Shown here piece by piece: positions 15,414-23,343 of a stretch of DNA of 64,000 nt. The stretch comes from Lachnospiraceae bacterium AM48-27BH (GTDB taxonomy: Bacteria; Bacillota; Clostridia; Lachnospirales; Lachnospiraceae). The translations under genes and the position numbers were made by a program. The notes under the pieces were generated by a model that searched no databases, was not told the DNA's origin, and was given only the letters and a program-made list of their open reading frames with translations. How positions within the stretch are numbered: position 1 is the stretch's first letter; the number at the start of each line of letters is the position of its first letter. The stretch spans positions 1-64,000 of the forward strand of contig QUFC01000010.1 in assembly GCA_003478355.1 (NCBI GenBank), in the 5' to 3' direction.

Positions 15414-16958
15414 TCAATCACCAATTAGCTGTAATCCATTAGGATTTAGCTGATATATTTTATCGCACACCTCTTCAATATACTTTCTATCGTGAGAAAT
15501 GCTAATGACAGCCCCCGGAAATTCTCGGAGCATTTTTCTTATTACCGGACCGGACAATGGTGAAAAATTTCTTGTCGGTTCATCCAGAATAAGAACATTT
15601 GCACCACTTAAGCTCATCCTCAAGAGAAGCACTTTCGCCTTTTGTCCGCCTGATAACTCCCGAATCGGATGCTCCATTTCATCTGGTGTGTATTTAAGTG
15701 AACCAAGGTATGTTCTAATTCTTGTACGCTCTTCTTTATCTCCTGTTTTATCAAGGTAATCAACCGGTGTAACATCCAAATCCAGCAGGTCTTCATAAGT
15801 TTGAGGCATATATTCTGCTTTAATGTCATTCCGATTTAGGAGTTCTTCCGCTATCTTTTTTAGAAGAGTCGTTTTTCCTGCCCCGTTGGCTCCTATCATA
15901 CAGATTTTTTCTGAACCTTTTATTTTTAAATGAATTCCTTCTGCTAAAATTCTTTTGCCATCCGGAGTCACAAGCTTTGAAAGTTCATATTCTATGACCG
16001 TTTTTCCTGCGGGAATGTGTGAGTTTTCATCCCCTAATTTGACAAAGATTGCTTCTTCCTGTTCCGGCATCTGAGTCATATTTTCATCTTCTTTTTCAAA
16101 TCTTCGTTCCATTGCCTTAACCGTATGCATTTTGTCCTTTAAGTTTTTGGCAACAGACGGTGCTTGTCTGGTACAACTTCTTAATGCACCTTGTACACTC
16201 TGCATAACTCTTTGATATTTTTCATCGCGAATCTTTTTCTCCCTACGGTCACTCAGTGCCCGCTGTTTTTGGATTTCAAATTTATGAAGCCGTTCTTCCA
16301 CATAGCGTCTATAGGGAAGCTTTGCCACGGTATATCTCGCCTTTGTTTTTCGTATAATCTGCTCGATATGTATCACCATGTTGGCAGTACGCTCTATCAG
16401 CGTTTCATCGTGTGAAATAAAAAGCACAATGTGCTTCCAGTCATTTATGATTTTTTCCAGTAATGTAAGCGTCGCAATGTCGATGTCATTGGAAGGTTCG
16501 TCCAACAACAGCACAGAAACATCGCGAATGAAAAGCCTCATAAGTTGTGTCTTGACTTTTTCGCCTCCTGAAAGACTACCCATTGTCTGGTTACTGTAGA
16601 AAAAATCATTTTTCATTCCAAATTTTCCCGCAATAACAGACAATTCTTTAGGCGTTTTCTCCCAGAATATTTCCTCTTCAGAAAAATATTCGTATATTGT
16701 TTTTTCCTTATCTTCATCGAGCATCTCCTGCGGAAGATAACCAAGACGTTCGTGTCCCATTATCCTTTCCCCATCTGCTTCTATATAGTTTTCTACAAGC
16801 GACGGATTGTATATCCACTTCATTAATGTCGATTTCCCATTTCCCTCTTCTCCAATAATAACTGCCTTATCTCCATCATTTAGCACAAGGTTGAAATCAT
16901 TAAGAATTATTCTCAGGTCTTTTTTATGTGTTAAATTTAATTTTTTTATCTGCAACAT
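15414..16958 (-). CDS. ABC-F ribosomal protection protein
   Basis: 514 residues from ATG 16958, which has AAGGAGAAACTTTA upstream (the frame is open to 17009). It has two ATPase domains and no membrane segments. Walker A motifs are GEEGNGKST and GANGAGKTT, signatures are LSGGEKVK and LSGGQKAK, and Walker B motifs are LLLDEPSNDID and LILDEPTRNF. The linker between them (from about residue 220) is Arg/Lys-rich, as in antibiotic-resistance ABC-F proteins that reach into the peptidyl-transferase centre. DEPTRNFSPLS in the second domain is typical of the Lsa/Vga/CplR-like group (lincosamide-streptogramin A-pleuromutilin). Regulation is by a leader ORF and terminator upstream. Specific subtype not assigned. 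Confidence 0.85.
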   Translation of the reverse strand: MLQIKKLNLTHKKDLRIILNDFNLVLNDGDKAVIIGEEGNGKSTLMKWIYNPSLVENYIEADGERIMGHERLGYLPQEMLDEDKEKTIYEYFSEEEIFWEKTPKELSVIAGKFGMKNDFFYSNQTMGSLSGGEKVKTQLMRLFIRDVSVLLLDEPSNDIDIATLTLLEKIINDWKHIVLFISHDETLIERTANMVIHIEQIIRKTKARYTVAKLPYRRYVEERLHKFEIQKQRALSDRREKKIRDEKYQRVMQSVQGALRSCTRQAPSVAKNLKDKMHTVKAMERRFEKEDENMTQMPEQEEAIFVKLGDENSHIPAGKTVIEYELSKLVTPDGKRILAEGIHLKIKGSEKICMIGANGAGKTTLLKKIAEELLNRNDIKAEYMPQTYEDLLDLDVTPVDYLDKTGDKEERTRIRTYLGSLKYTPDEMEHPIRELSGGQKAKVLLLRMSLSGANVLILDEPTRNFSPLSGPVIRKMLREFPGAVISISHDRKYIEEVCDKIYQLNPNGLQLIGD

Positions 16959-17012
16959 TAAAGTTTCTCCTTTTCGAAGTCTGAGCCAATTATTATTTTG
17001 AACACACAAAAA

Positions 17013-17045
17013 CGAGTCTTTTTTGCATACGCAAAAATAGACTCG
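17013..17045 (-). terminator. Attenuator terminator of the ABC-F gene
   Basis: On the minus strand CGAGTC...TTTTTGC pairs with GCAAAAA...GACTCG (17045 to 17013) and is followed by T5. It sits 55 bp before the ABC-F start. Alternative pairings with the upstream GGCATTTCC/GGAAAAG region could form an anti-terminator. Confidence 0.75.
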
Positions 17046-17178
17046 CTAAATAGCCCCTTATTTCTTTTCCAAAAGGAAAACAAAGGAAATGCCTCTTGCG
17101 ATAATCCAACTTAAGCGTACACAAAACAAACCTATTCTCTACAGGCTCAATAACTATATGTGTCTTACTTAAATCAAA

Positions 17179-17193
17179 TTATCTATTAATCAT
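17179..17193 (-). CDS. Four-codon leader peptide (MINR) of the ABC-F operon
   Basis: ATG ATT AAT AGA TAA directly after GGTGAGGAA, 45 bases downstream of the promoter and about 135 bases before the terminator. Very short leaders of this kind control ARE ABC-F genes by ribosome stalling. The 453-bp gap 16959-17411 otherwise holds only the promoter, this leader, the attenuator and a small hairpin at 17282-17309. Confidence 0.55.
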   Translation of the reverse strand: MINR

Positions 17194-17237
17194 TTCCTCA
17201 CCTTACACAAAATGTGCCTTTCTTTCTTCTAATGGCA

Positions 17238-17266
17238 ATACTATCATACTGTATTTTTTGTGTCAA
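17238..17266 (-). promoter_or_regulatory. Promoter of the ABC-F/lnu operon
   Basis: Minus-strand -35 TTGACA (17266-17261), 17-bp spacer, -10 TAGTAT (17243-17238). Confidence 0.75.
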
Positions 17267-17411
17267 TACATTTCACCTTATGGAAGTGCAAATTAAAATT
17301 TTCACTTCCTAATTATACATCCAACCATTACGAAATTCAATCTTTCACAACCTCTTTACAACCACAACCACAGCACTCCAGCAAACGCAGGAGCACCATA
17401 CCGTAAAACGC

Positions 17412-17789
17412 TTATGTGTAAATCAACTCCGTTCCTACAACTTCCCTCACACAAGCCTGAATATTATTCATTCTTCCAATCCATTCGTAGGGATTATCTT
17501 TCTTTAATTGTTCCGTCACATCTTGTCTGTCGGCATATTCCTTTACCAGTCGAAGAAACATATCCTCTGCTTGCTTATCGACTTCTGCAAGATAACTATG
17601 CAGCTTTCCGCTTGTCAGCAGGTTCATATATAACACTTTATAGTGTTCCTTTAAATGCCTTGCATGTCGTTTCCCCCATAAACCAATCGGCTCTATTTCT
17701 TCTTCGGCTGGTACTGTGATGTTCGGCAATAAATAATCACCCACCTGTCTATAAGTTCCGCCCATTTCTTCAAAAATTGTCTTTGTCAT
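17412..17789 (-). CDS. tnpV: TnpV-family transposon protein
   Basis: 125 residues, all-helical. The stretches FEEMGGTYRQVGDYLLPNI, IGLWGKRHARHLKEHYKVLY and DVTEQLKKDNPYEWIGRMNN are characteristic of TnpV, a small protein carried by Tn4451-type and other clostridial mobilizable elements. Its biochemical role is not known. ATG 17789 follows AGGAGGAAAAGGAAA. It lies 26 bp downstream of the mobilization gene and is probably in the same operon. Confidence 0.8.
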   Translation of the reverse strand: MTKTIFEEMGGTYRQVGDYLLPNITVPAEEEIEPIGLWGKRHARHLKEHYKVLYMNLLTSGKLHSYLAEVDKQAEDMFLRLVKEYADRQDVTEQLKKDNPYEWIGRMNNIQACVREVVGTELIYT

Positions 17790-17815
17790 TTTCCTTTTCC
17801 TCCTGTGATTTTTGT

Positions 17816-18975
17816 CTATCGTGATCGTGTATTATCACGCTTGCGACCTTTAACTGTTCTTGCCTGCTCCAACAAATCATCTATCTGTTTGCGACCAAAA
17901 ACCTTACGGAGCAGGCTGTAATCTTTATTTTCTGCTTTTAGGATTTTGTTTTCTTCGGTCAATCTTTCATTGACTTTCTCCAAACGCTGATTGGTGCGGT
18001 ATAACTGTGCATTCGCTGTATTCAGCCTATGATAGTTGTCCCACCCCTCAAAGCAGCGGGCAAGCACCGTTTTGACAAGTTGCTTCAATTTCCTTACAAC
18101 CGGCTCTGCCATTTTGGTTTATATGCCTTTGCAGTCATAAATTTCTCTGGTTCTGGCAACTGATATTTCGGTGCAGTATCAAGCTCTATTTCAAGATTTG
18201 ACAGCTCGTCTTTTGCCTTATCATAGTTCAATACTCGTTCCGACAACACATCAAATTCAATCTGTTTCTGCTCGATTTTCGCACCTAATGCCGCCACTTC
18301 TTTTTCTCTTTCCTGCTTTTTATAATCCAAAACAGAAAGATGTTTTTCGTGTGTGCCTAAATGTTCCCACTCAATCCCATAACGTTCCATCACCGCCGCA
18401 AGCTGTTCTTTTTCGGACTGTATCCATTGCGACCACTCCGTATCGCCACGACTGCCGCCCTTAAAACCTTGCGTTGCAAGAGCCTGCTTTAGTGACACTC
18501 TTGTATCAAGTCCACGCTTGCTGCCTGTGGTAAAAGGTACAAAATCTATGTGCAGATGTGGTGTAGCTTCATCCATATGCAGATGAGCCGAGAACACCCG
18601 AAGCTGTGGATTTCGCTCCTGAAAACCCTGATAGTATTCATCTAAAATCTGCTTTGCCAGTTCTCCGTTTTCCGTATCGGCGTTCATATTTCCCTTACCG
18701 CCCACCTGTAAAATGATTTCGTGGAACGGTTTTTCCTGCTTGGAACTTCGGATTTTTTCATAATAATCTTTTATCTTTCGGTCTGACCTTATCTGCTTGG
18801 CATTGTATCTTTCCAATGCTTCATCAAACAATTCGTGATAAACTGTCTTTATATTTTCATTGCAGTAGTCGATATTGAGATGAGTACGAGTTCCGTCTAC
18901 ATTTTCTGCTCGGAACTTTCGGCTATTGTGATTGACCGAGCCTTTACCGACCATTGCACTTATCGTTCTCTGCAT
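17816..18975 (-). CDS. mob: MobV-type relaxase (Mob/Pre), one-base frameshift near the C-terminus
   Basis: Relaxase that nicks oriT to start mobilization. ATG 18975 (MQRTISAMVGKG) has GGGAGATG upstream; the frame is open to 18990. The metal-binding motif HLHMDEATPHLHIDF is intact, and the N-terminal NHNSRKF stretch and coiled coil follow the MobV pattern. The first frame stops at 18094 after AYKPKWQSRL. The next frame continues from 18112 with MAEPVVRKLKQLVKTVLARC and a coiled coil ending at 17816, which is the usual end of these proteins. Adding one A to the AAAA run near 18107-18110 joins them. The catalytic part is unaffected; a sequence error is likely. Confidence 0.8.
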
Positions 18976-19009
18976 TTTTTCATCTCCCATCTGTAAATTT
19001 CAACATTCT

Positions 19010-19302
19010 CAGGTTTGTTACTTTTGTCAAAAGTAACGCAAAAGCACTTTTGACGGGTACACCCATCAAAAATGCGACCTGTAAACAGGTTTTGCGTCTC
19101 CGAAGGCTCTCCGAGGGGTGAGCGTGTGCCGGTGGCACACACGCCTGCGAACCGACCGAGCCAGCAGGCGAGACCAAAGAGCCGCCTTTGAAAAGGCACT
19201 CTCTGCACACTCCCCTAAACTTTATCCGGTGTCAAAGTGTGACGATGGTGACAATGTTTTTCACAGCGTGCTGCTCTCAAAAACATTGACACCTTTGACA
19301 CC
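19010..19302. other. Inverted-repeat-rich noncoding region, candidate oriT/origin
   Basis: The gap between mob and the ATPase gene (18976-19307) is rich in inverted repeats. These are GTTACTTTT/AAAAGTAAC (19017-19037), GTGTGCC/GGCACAC (19124-19140), CGCCTGC/GCAGGCG (about 19142-19170), and a long imperfect pair GGTGTCAAAG...AATGTTTTT with AAAAACATT...CTTTGACACC (19228-19302). A MobV oriT is expected just upstream of mob. The small minus-strand ORFs here lack coding character. Confidence 0.45.
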
Positions 19303-19307
19303 GTTTG

Positions 19308-20462
19308 TCACGCCGTCTGCTCGGTTTCTTTCCAAAGTGAAACCTTTCTTCCGTCGTGTGTGCGGCTGTTCTGATAACGGATACCGTAATCACGAAACAG
19401 CCTGCTTGCGTTGATACTGAGCCTTAAAGAAAGTACATTCGGCTTTATATCCACCGCAAGCCTTTCGCAAAGTTCCGAAGCAGTTCCTTCCCATCTGTCA
19501 CTTTCCGAAAAGAGCGTATCCGCTATCTTCTCAAGCAGAGGTTCGGGCGGTTCTTTCCACATCTCCGTTTCCGATTTTGCAAAGTTCCACACCAATCGCT
19601 CGCTGTCCCTTACAAGATGGATTTTCATATCCTGCTGGTCTCTGCCAGCAACATCAAGTGTGGCATTGTTGGAAGTACGCTTGTCCTTACTGAGAACAAA
19701 TGCACCGTCTGCCGCACCCATCAGACCATTCGTGCCTGAAATCATATCGAATATATCTTCCGATTTTTGTTTGCGTGTATGATGAACAATAAGCATTGAA
19801 ACCTTGTAACTGTCTGCCAACGCTTTCAGCCTTGCCACAACATCATAATCACTTGCGTAGCTGTAATCTGCTCCGCCTGCTTCACGCACACGCTTTAAGG
19901 TGTCTATGATAATCAAGCCTGTGTCTGGGTGTTCCCTCATAAACCCTCTTATCTGTTCTTCCAGTCCGCCATTGACCGTTTTACATTCCGTTGCGAAATA
20001 CAGATTGCCTGTCTCCTTTGCACCGAACATCTGAAACAATCGCTTCTGCAAACGTGGGTAATCATCTTCAAGGGCAAAATAAAGCACCGTTGCCTTACGC
20101 ACCTTATACTCCCAAAGCGGTGTGCCTGTGCTGATATGATAGGCAAGCTGTGCCATCATAAAGCTCTTTCCCACTTTCGGGGAACCTACGAAAAGGTAAG
20201 TTCCCCTTTGGAGCAGACCGTCGATAAGTGGTGTCTGAACCTCAAACACCGTATCATACAGCGTTGTCATTGATACTGTTTTCAGATAGGAAGGGTCTAA
20301 CTGTCTGAGTATTTCCCTTTGCATTTCTTCAAAAGATTGCTCGTACCCCTTGAAATCCGTATCCTGATTGACTATACTATTGTCAGTACATTTGGAAAGT
20401 GACTGTTCCGCATCTGTTGCCGCAGATACATTTGGAATAGTCATTTCTTTTTTATTCTCCAT
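19308..20462 (-). CDS. RepA-like AAA/RecA-fold ATPase
   Basis: 384 residues from ATG 20462 (AAAGGAG nine bases upstream; ATG 20468 also in frame). A RecA/DnaB-like NTPase with Walker A GSPKVGKSFMMAQLAYH at about residue 96, a Walker B-like TGLIIIDTL, then SMLIVHHTRKQ. The family (AAA_25/RepA-type helicase) is common in mobilizable elements and may unwind or replicate the excised circle. The C-terminal about 70 residues look like a winged-helix (ASELCERLAVDIKPNVLSLRL). It overlaps the end of the MobC-like gene, so the int-MobC-ATPase genes form one run. Confidence 0.8.
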   Translation of the reverse strand: MENKKEMTIPNVSAATDAEQSLSKCTDNSIVNQDTDFKGYEQSFEEMQREILRQLDPSYLKTVSMTTLYDTVFEVQTPLIDGLLQRGTYLFVGSPKVGKSFMMAQLAYHISTGTPLWEYKVRKATVLYFALEDDYPRLQKRLFQMFGAKETGNLYFATECKTVNGGLEEQIRGFMREHPDTGLIIIDTLKRVREAGGADYSYASDYDVVARLKALADSYKVSMLIVHHTRKQKSEDIFDMISGTNGLMGAADGAFVLSKDKRTSNNATLDVAGRDQQDMKIHLVRDSERLVWNFAKSETEMWKEPPEPLLEKIADTLFSESDRWEGTASELCERLAVDIKPNVLSLRLSINASRLFRDYGIRYQNSRTHDGRKVSLWKETEQTA

Positions 20463-20787
20463 TCGCATCCTCTCCTTTCAAACCGCCGAGAATAATGGAA
20501 ATCAGTTCTATTACACTCAGCAGTTCATCATCCACACCTTTTCCTGCTTCAATCCTTTTCAGTTCCGCAAGGACTGTGGCAAATTCCGTTTTCAACGCCT
20601 TATACACTCTCGGATTGCCCTGTACCACCACATCCTGATTTAAGCAACGGCGGTAACAATACTCCTGTTTTGGCAATCCTGATAGAGCTACAGCTCTGTT
20701 AATGAGTTCGTTTTCTTCGGGCGATACTCGAAACCCTACTGTGATATTCCTCCAACGATTTTTGTTATCTCTGTTCTTAGCTGACAT
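20452..20787 (-). CDS. MobC-like mobilization protein
   Basis: 111 residues from ATG 20787, with AAAGGAGATTTTGAAA upstream; the gene overlaps the integrase stop. ITVGFRVSPEENELINRAVALSGLPKQEYCY is a ribbon-helix-helix pattern seen in relaxosome accessory proteins (MobC type), and the LNQDVVVQGNPRVYKALK segment is typical of those in clostridial elements. It probably binds oriT and assists the MobV relaxase. Confidence 0.7.
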   Translation of the reverse strand: MSAKNRDNKNRWRNITVGFRVSPEENELINRAVALSGLPKQEYCYRRCLNQDVVVQGNPRVYKALKTEFATVLAELKRIEAGKGVDDELLSVIELISIILGGLKGEDANGE

Positions 20788-21868
20788 TTTCAAAATCTCC
20801 TTTCCCTAAATCATCTAATTTTTCTGCCATCTCAATCTGCTTTGACGGAAAGAGGTGTGCGTACTGATAAGTAATATCAATACTTTCGTGACCAACTCGG
20901 TCAGCAATCGCCACCGCAGAAAAGCCCATATCAATCAAGAGTGAAATGTGGCTGTGACGGAGATCGTGAATGCGGATACGCTTCACGCCTGCCGCCTTTG
21001 CCCCTCTGTCCATCTCGTGATGAAGATAGCTTTTCGTCACCGTAAAGATACGGTCTTTCTTCTTCAATCCGTAAAGCATACCGAGATATTCTTTCATTTC
21101 CTCACACAGAAACTTCGGCATTTTAATCGTGCGGTTGCTCTTTTTCGTTTTCGGAGAAGTAATCACATCCTGCCCTTTCAAACGCTGATAGGATTTATTG
21201 ATTGTGACTGTTTCCTTATCAAAGTTGAAATCTGCCGGAGTCAAAGCTAACAGCTCGCCCTCTCGGATACCGCACCAGTAAAGCATTTCAAACGCATAAA
21301 AGGAAACAGGCTTGTCCATCATCTCAAAAGAGAATTTCTTGTATTCTTCCTTTGTCCAGAACAGCATTTCCTTGTGTTCCTCACGTCCCATATTTCCCAC
21401 CTTTGCCGCAGGATTGGAACGCAGTTCATAGTAGCGGACAGCGTGATTGAAAATGGCGGACAACTGATTGTGCAGCGTTTTCAGATACGTCTGTGAATAA
21501 GGCTTTTTCTTCTCATCACGATAGGCAAGCATTTCATTCTGCCAAGTAATAATCTCCTTTGTGGAAATCTCGCTGATTTTCAGTTTCCCGAAATACGGAA
21601 GTATCTTTGTGCGTATGATATGCTCTTTGGTAAGCCACGTGTTTTCCTTCAAACGGTTCTTCACATCATTGATATAAAGCTCCGTAAAGGCTTCAAAACT
21701 CATATCAAGGTCTGAAGAAGTCTGCAATTTGAACATTCTTTCCCATTCCTGTGCTTCTCGTTTGGTAGCAAAGCCACGCTTGCATTTCTGCTTGCGTTCC
21801 CCTTTCCAGTTCACATACCTTGCCATCACATACCAAGTACCGTTATCTTCATTCTTAAATACCGGCAT
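20777..21868 (-). CDS. int: Tyrosine integrase of island B
   Basis: 363 residues. N-terminal AP2-like domain (VFKNEDNGTWYVMARYV), SAM-like domain (SFEAFTELYINDVKNRLKENTW) and a catalytic domain with Arg in CGIREGELLAL, HxxR in HDLRHSHISLL, His in VGHESIDIT and Tyr in YQYAHLFPS. It follows the excisionase-like gene without a gap (TAA-ATG). Predicted to integrate island B at the guaA end, from the flanking cores. Divergent enough from the island A integrase to be a separate lineage. Confidence 0.9.
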   Translation of the reverse strand: MPVFKNEDNGTWYVMARYVNWKGERKQKCKRGFATKREAQEWERMFKLQTSSDLDMSFEAFTELYINDVKNRLKENTWLTKEHIIRTKILPYFGKLKISEISTKEIITWQNEMLAYRDEKKKPYSQTYLKTLHNQLSAIFNHAVRYYELRSNPAAKVGNMGREEHKEMLFWTKEEYKKFSFEMMDKPVSFYAFEMLYWCGIREGELLALTPADFNFDKETVTINKSYQRLKGQDVITSPKTKKSNRTIKMPKFLCEEMKEYLGMLYGLKKKDRIFTVTKSYLHHEMDRGAKAAGVKRIRIHDLRHSHISLLIDMGFSAVAIADRVGHESIDITYQYAHLFPSKQIEMAEKLDDLGKGDFENVS

Positions 21869-22057
21869 TTACATTTCCCCCTTTCCTGCTCCGTAGAGCC
21901 TTTCGTAAAAATACTGGCGATTTACACGCCCTGCAATCGTAATAAAGCCCTTTGCTTTCAATTCCTCATTTAATTGTCTGATGAGTTTATATGCATAAGG
22001 TTTTGATACGTTTAGTTCCTGAGCCACATCTTCGGCTCGGATAAATCTGTTTTCCAT
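21869..22057 (-). CDS. xis: Excisionase-like HTH protein
   Basis: 62 residues: FIRAEDVAQELNVSKPYAYKLIRQLNEELKAKG is a MerR/excisionase-type winged helix, followed by a wing (ITIAGRVNRQYFYERLYG). Genes like this directly precede tyrosine integrase genes and serve as directionality factors. ATG 22057 follows AAGAAAGGAAGAAAAAGGAT. Confidence 0.75.
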   Translation of the reverse strand: MENRFIRAEDVAQELNVSKPYAYKLIRQLNEELKAKGFITIAGRVNRQYFYERLYGAGKGEM

Positions 22058-22079
22058 ATCCTTTTTCTTCCTTTCTTAA

Positions 22080-22344
22080 AATAATTTTTTGCTTGCCGCT
22101 TTCTCCGTGTTAAAGTTCCAACAGGCACTCCTGCTTGTCGGCAGGCGCTGTGCTGTCCCAATGCACCGCAGTACATCAGGCGCTCGCTCGTATAGGGGTT
22201 CCCGAAAAGTCGGAGACTTTTGGGGAAGAGGAGGAGCAGTGCAGCGAATGAGCTTTTGTGCTTGCACACAAGCGAACGATACGGAACTTGCTCCGACGAG
22301 GTCTTGGCGGTTTGGCTTTTCGGACGGTCATTCAGTTGTCGCAT
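22080..22344. other. GC-rich inverted-repeat region between xis and the XRE gene
   Basis: No believable gene. It holds AAAAGTC/GACTTTT (22205-22221, 3-base loop), a repeated AGGCGCT word (22144 and 22179 region), and is much more GC-rich than its flanks. It could be an oriT or a regulatory RNA leader. Overlapping ORFs on both strands here have arginine-rich, non-protein-like composition. Confidence 0.4.
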
Positions 22345-22473
22345 TAAGCATATTTGTTTAATTCGTAATTTATTTTACTAAACATATTTGCTATTGTCAA
22401 GTGGTTGCAAAGAAAATATTAAACATTTTTGTTTCGGTTTTTCTTGACTTCCACTAAACATTTCTGCTATACT
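22345..22473 (+). promoter_or_regulatory. Four operator repeats and promoter of the XRE gene
   Basis: TAARCATWTTTG-like repeats lie at 22345-22356, 22379-22390, 22420-22431 and 22455-22466, with a promoter TTGACT (22444-22449), 18-bp spacer, TATACT (22468-22473). The last repeat lies between -35 and -10, so the XRE product probably represses itself and the divergent xis-int transcript. Confidence 0.65.
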
Positions 22474-22505
22474 TATTTCACTAAATATAAAAGGAGCGTA
22501 TCATT

Positions 22506-23036
22506 ATGGCTATCAGCGAAAGAATACATTTTTTCAGACTAATGCGTGGTATGACACAAAAGTATCTCGGTACAGCAATCGGTTTTCCAGAAAAGAGTGC
22601 TGATGTGCGTTTGGCACAGTACGAAACTGGTACACGCAAACCGAAAGCAGACCTTACAAATGCATTGGCACAGGTGCTTGATGTTTCTCCACAGGCTCTT
22701 GATGTTCCTGACATAGACAGCTATATCGGTCTTATGCACACTCTGTTTACCCTTGAAGATATTTACGGTCTTACTGTCAGTGAAGCAGACGGAGAGGTAT
22801 GCTTAAAGGTCAACAAGGACAAAGGCAGAGAAGCATATGAACTCCTCAAAATGCTGTATGCTTGGAAAGAACAGGCAGACAAGCTATCTTCCGAAGAAAT
22901 CAACAGAGAAGAATACGATAACTGGCGTTACCATTATCCAGAGTTCGACACCACACAGCGTTGGGCAAAAGTTCCATCACAGGAATTAAGTGACGCTCTC
23001 GTGGAAGCATTCAAAGACCACTTGAAAGATAAATAA
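22506..23036 (+). CDS. XRE-family regulator of island B
   Basis: 176 residues. Helix-turn-helix at about residues 5-62 (FFRLMRGMTQKYLGTAIGF...VRLAQYETGTRKPKADLTNALAQVLDV) followed by an alpha/beta C-terminal half with acidic helices (KDKGREAYELLKMLYAWKEQADKL). The start follows AAAGGAGCG. It is divergent from xis-int and has four operator-like repeats upstream; the probable role is control of excision. Confidence 0.85.
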   Translation: MAISERIHFFRLMRGMTQKYLGTAIGFPEKSADVRLAQYETGTRKPKADLTNALAQVLDVSPQALDVPDIDSYIGLMHTLFTLEDIYGLTVSEADGEVCLKVNKDKGREAYELLKMLYAWKEQADKLSSEEINREEYDNWRYHYPEFDTTQRWAKVPSQELSDALVEAFKDHLKDK

Positions 23037-23092
23037 GCACCTACAGGACCTGCCACTGGCAGCTCCCTACAGATGCTTTGGCAACGACAAAA

Positions 23093-23131
23093 AAGCCCTT
23101 AACTATGGTTATTAACCACAGCTAAGGGCTT
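23093..23131 (+). terminator. Terminator after the XRE gene
   Basis: AAGCCCTTA pairs with TAAGGGCTT (23093-23101 with 23123-23131); inner GGTTATTAACC extends the fold. The A-run before and T-rich bases after make it possibly bidirectional. Confidence 0.7.
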
Positions 23132-23251
23132 AGTTTATAATATGGAATTTGTTCAGAGCCAAGCTCCGAACTTTAGTCTGCAAGCCACCTGTTAATTGTT
23201 CCGTTACCCATAAACCACTGGATAACAAGAATAATGGCACTTGCTATGACT

Positions 23252-23268
23252 GTTATCAATTTGTTATC
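23252..23268. repeat. Arm-like repeat at the right end of island B
   Basis: GTTATCAATTTGTTATC, same consensus as at 638 and 14715, about 60 bp from the guaA core. An inverted GATAAC copy is at about 23220. Confidence 0.5.
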
Positions 23269-23328
23269 AAAAGACTAATCGAAATCGCTGAAACCCGCAT
23301 AAACACTGGCTTTTTTAAGCAACTCGAT

Positions 23329-23343
23329 TTATTCAAACTCAAT
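23329..23343. repeat. att-like core at the guaA 3' end
   Basis: TTATTCAAACTCAAT: the stop codon and last codons of guaA on the minus strand. Identical 15 bp recur at 523-537, and 11 bp at 14603-14613. Confidence 0.7.

Larger units (their letters stand above)
14603..23343. mobile_element. Island B: mobilizable element with lincosamide/ABC-F resistance genes
   Basis: Lies between the core at 14603 and the guaA end at 23329. It carries its own tyrosine integrase, excisionase-like HTH, XRE regulator, MobV relaxase, MobC-like protein, RepA-like ATPase and TnpV, plus lnu and ABC-F cargo. It has no type IV secretion genes, so transfer would depend on a helper. Boundaries are inferred from the core sequences and from arm-like repeats at 14715-14731 and 23252-23268. 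Confidence 0.65.

Noticed and set aside
18960..19208. Minus-strand ORFs before mob
   Set aside because: They cover the palindrome-rich noncoding segment, are Arg/Cys-rich and resemble no family.
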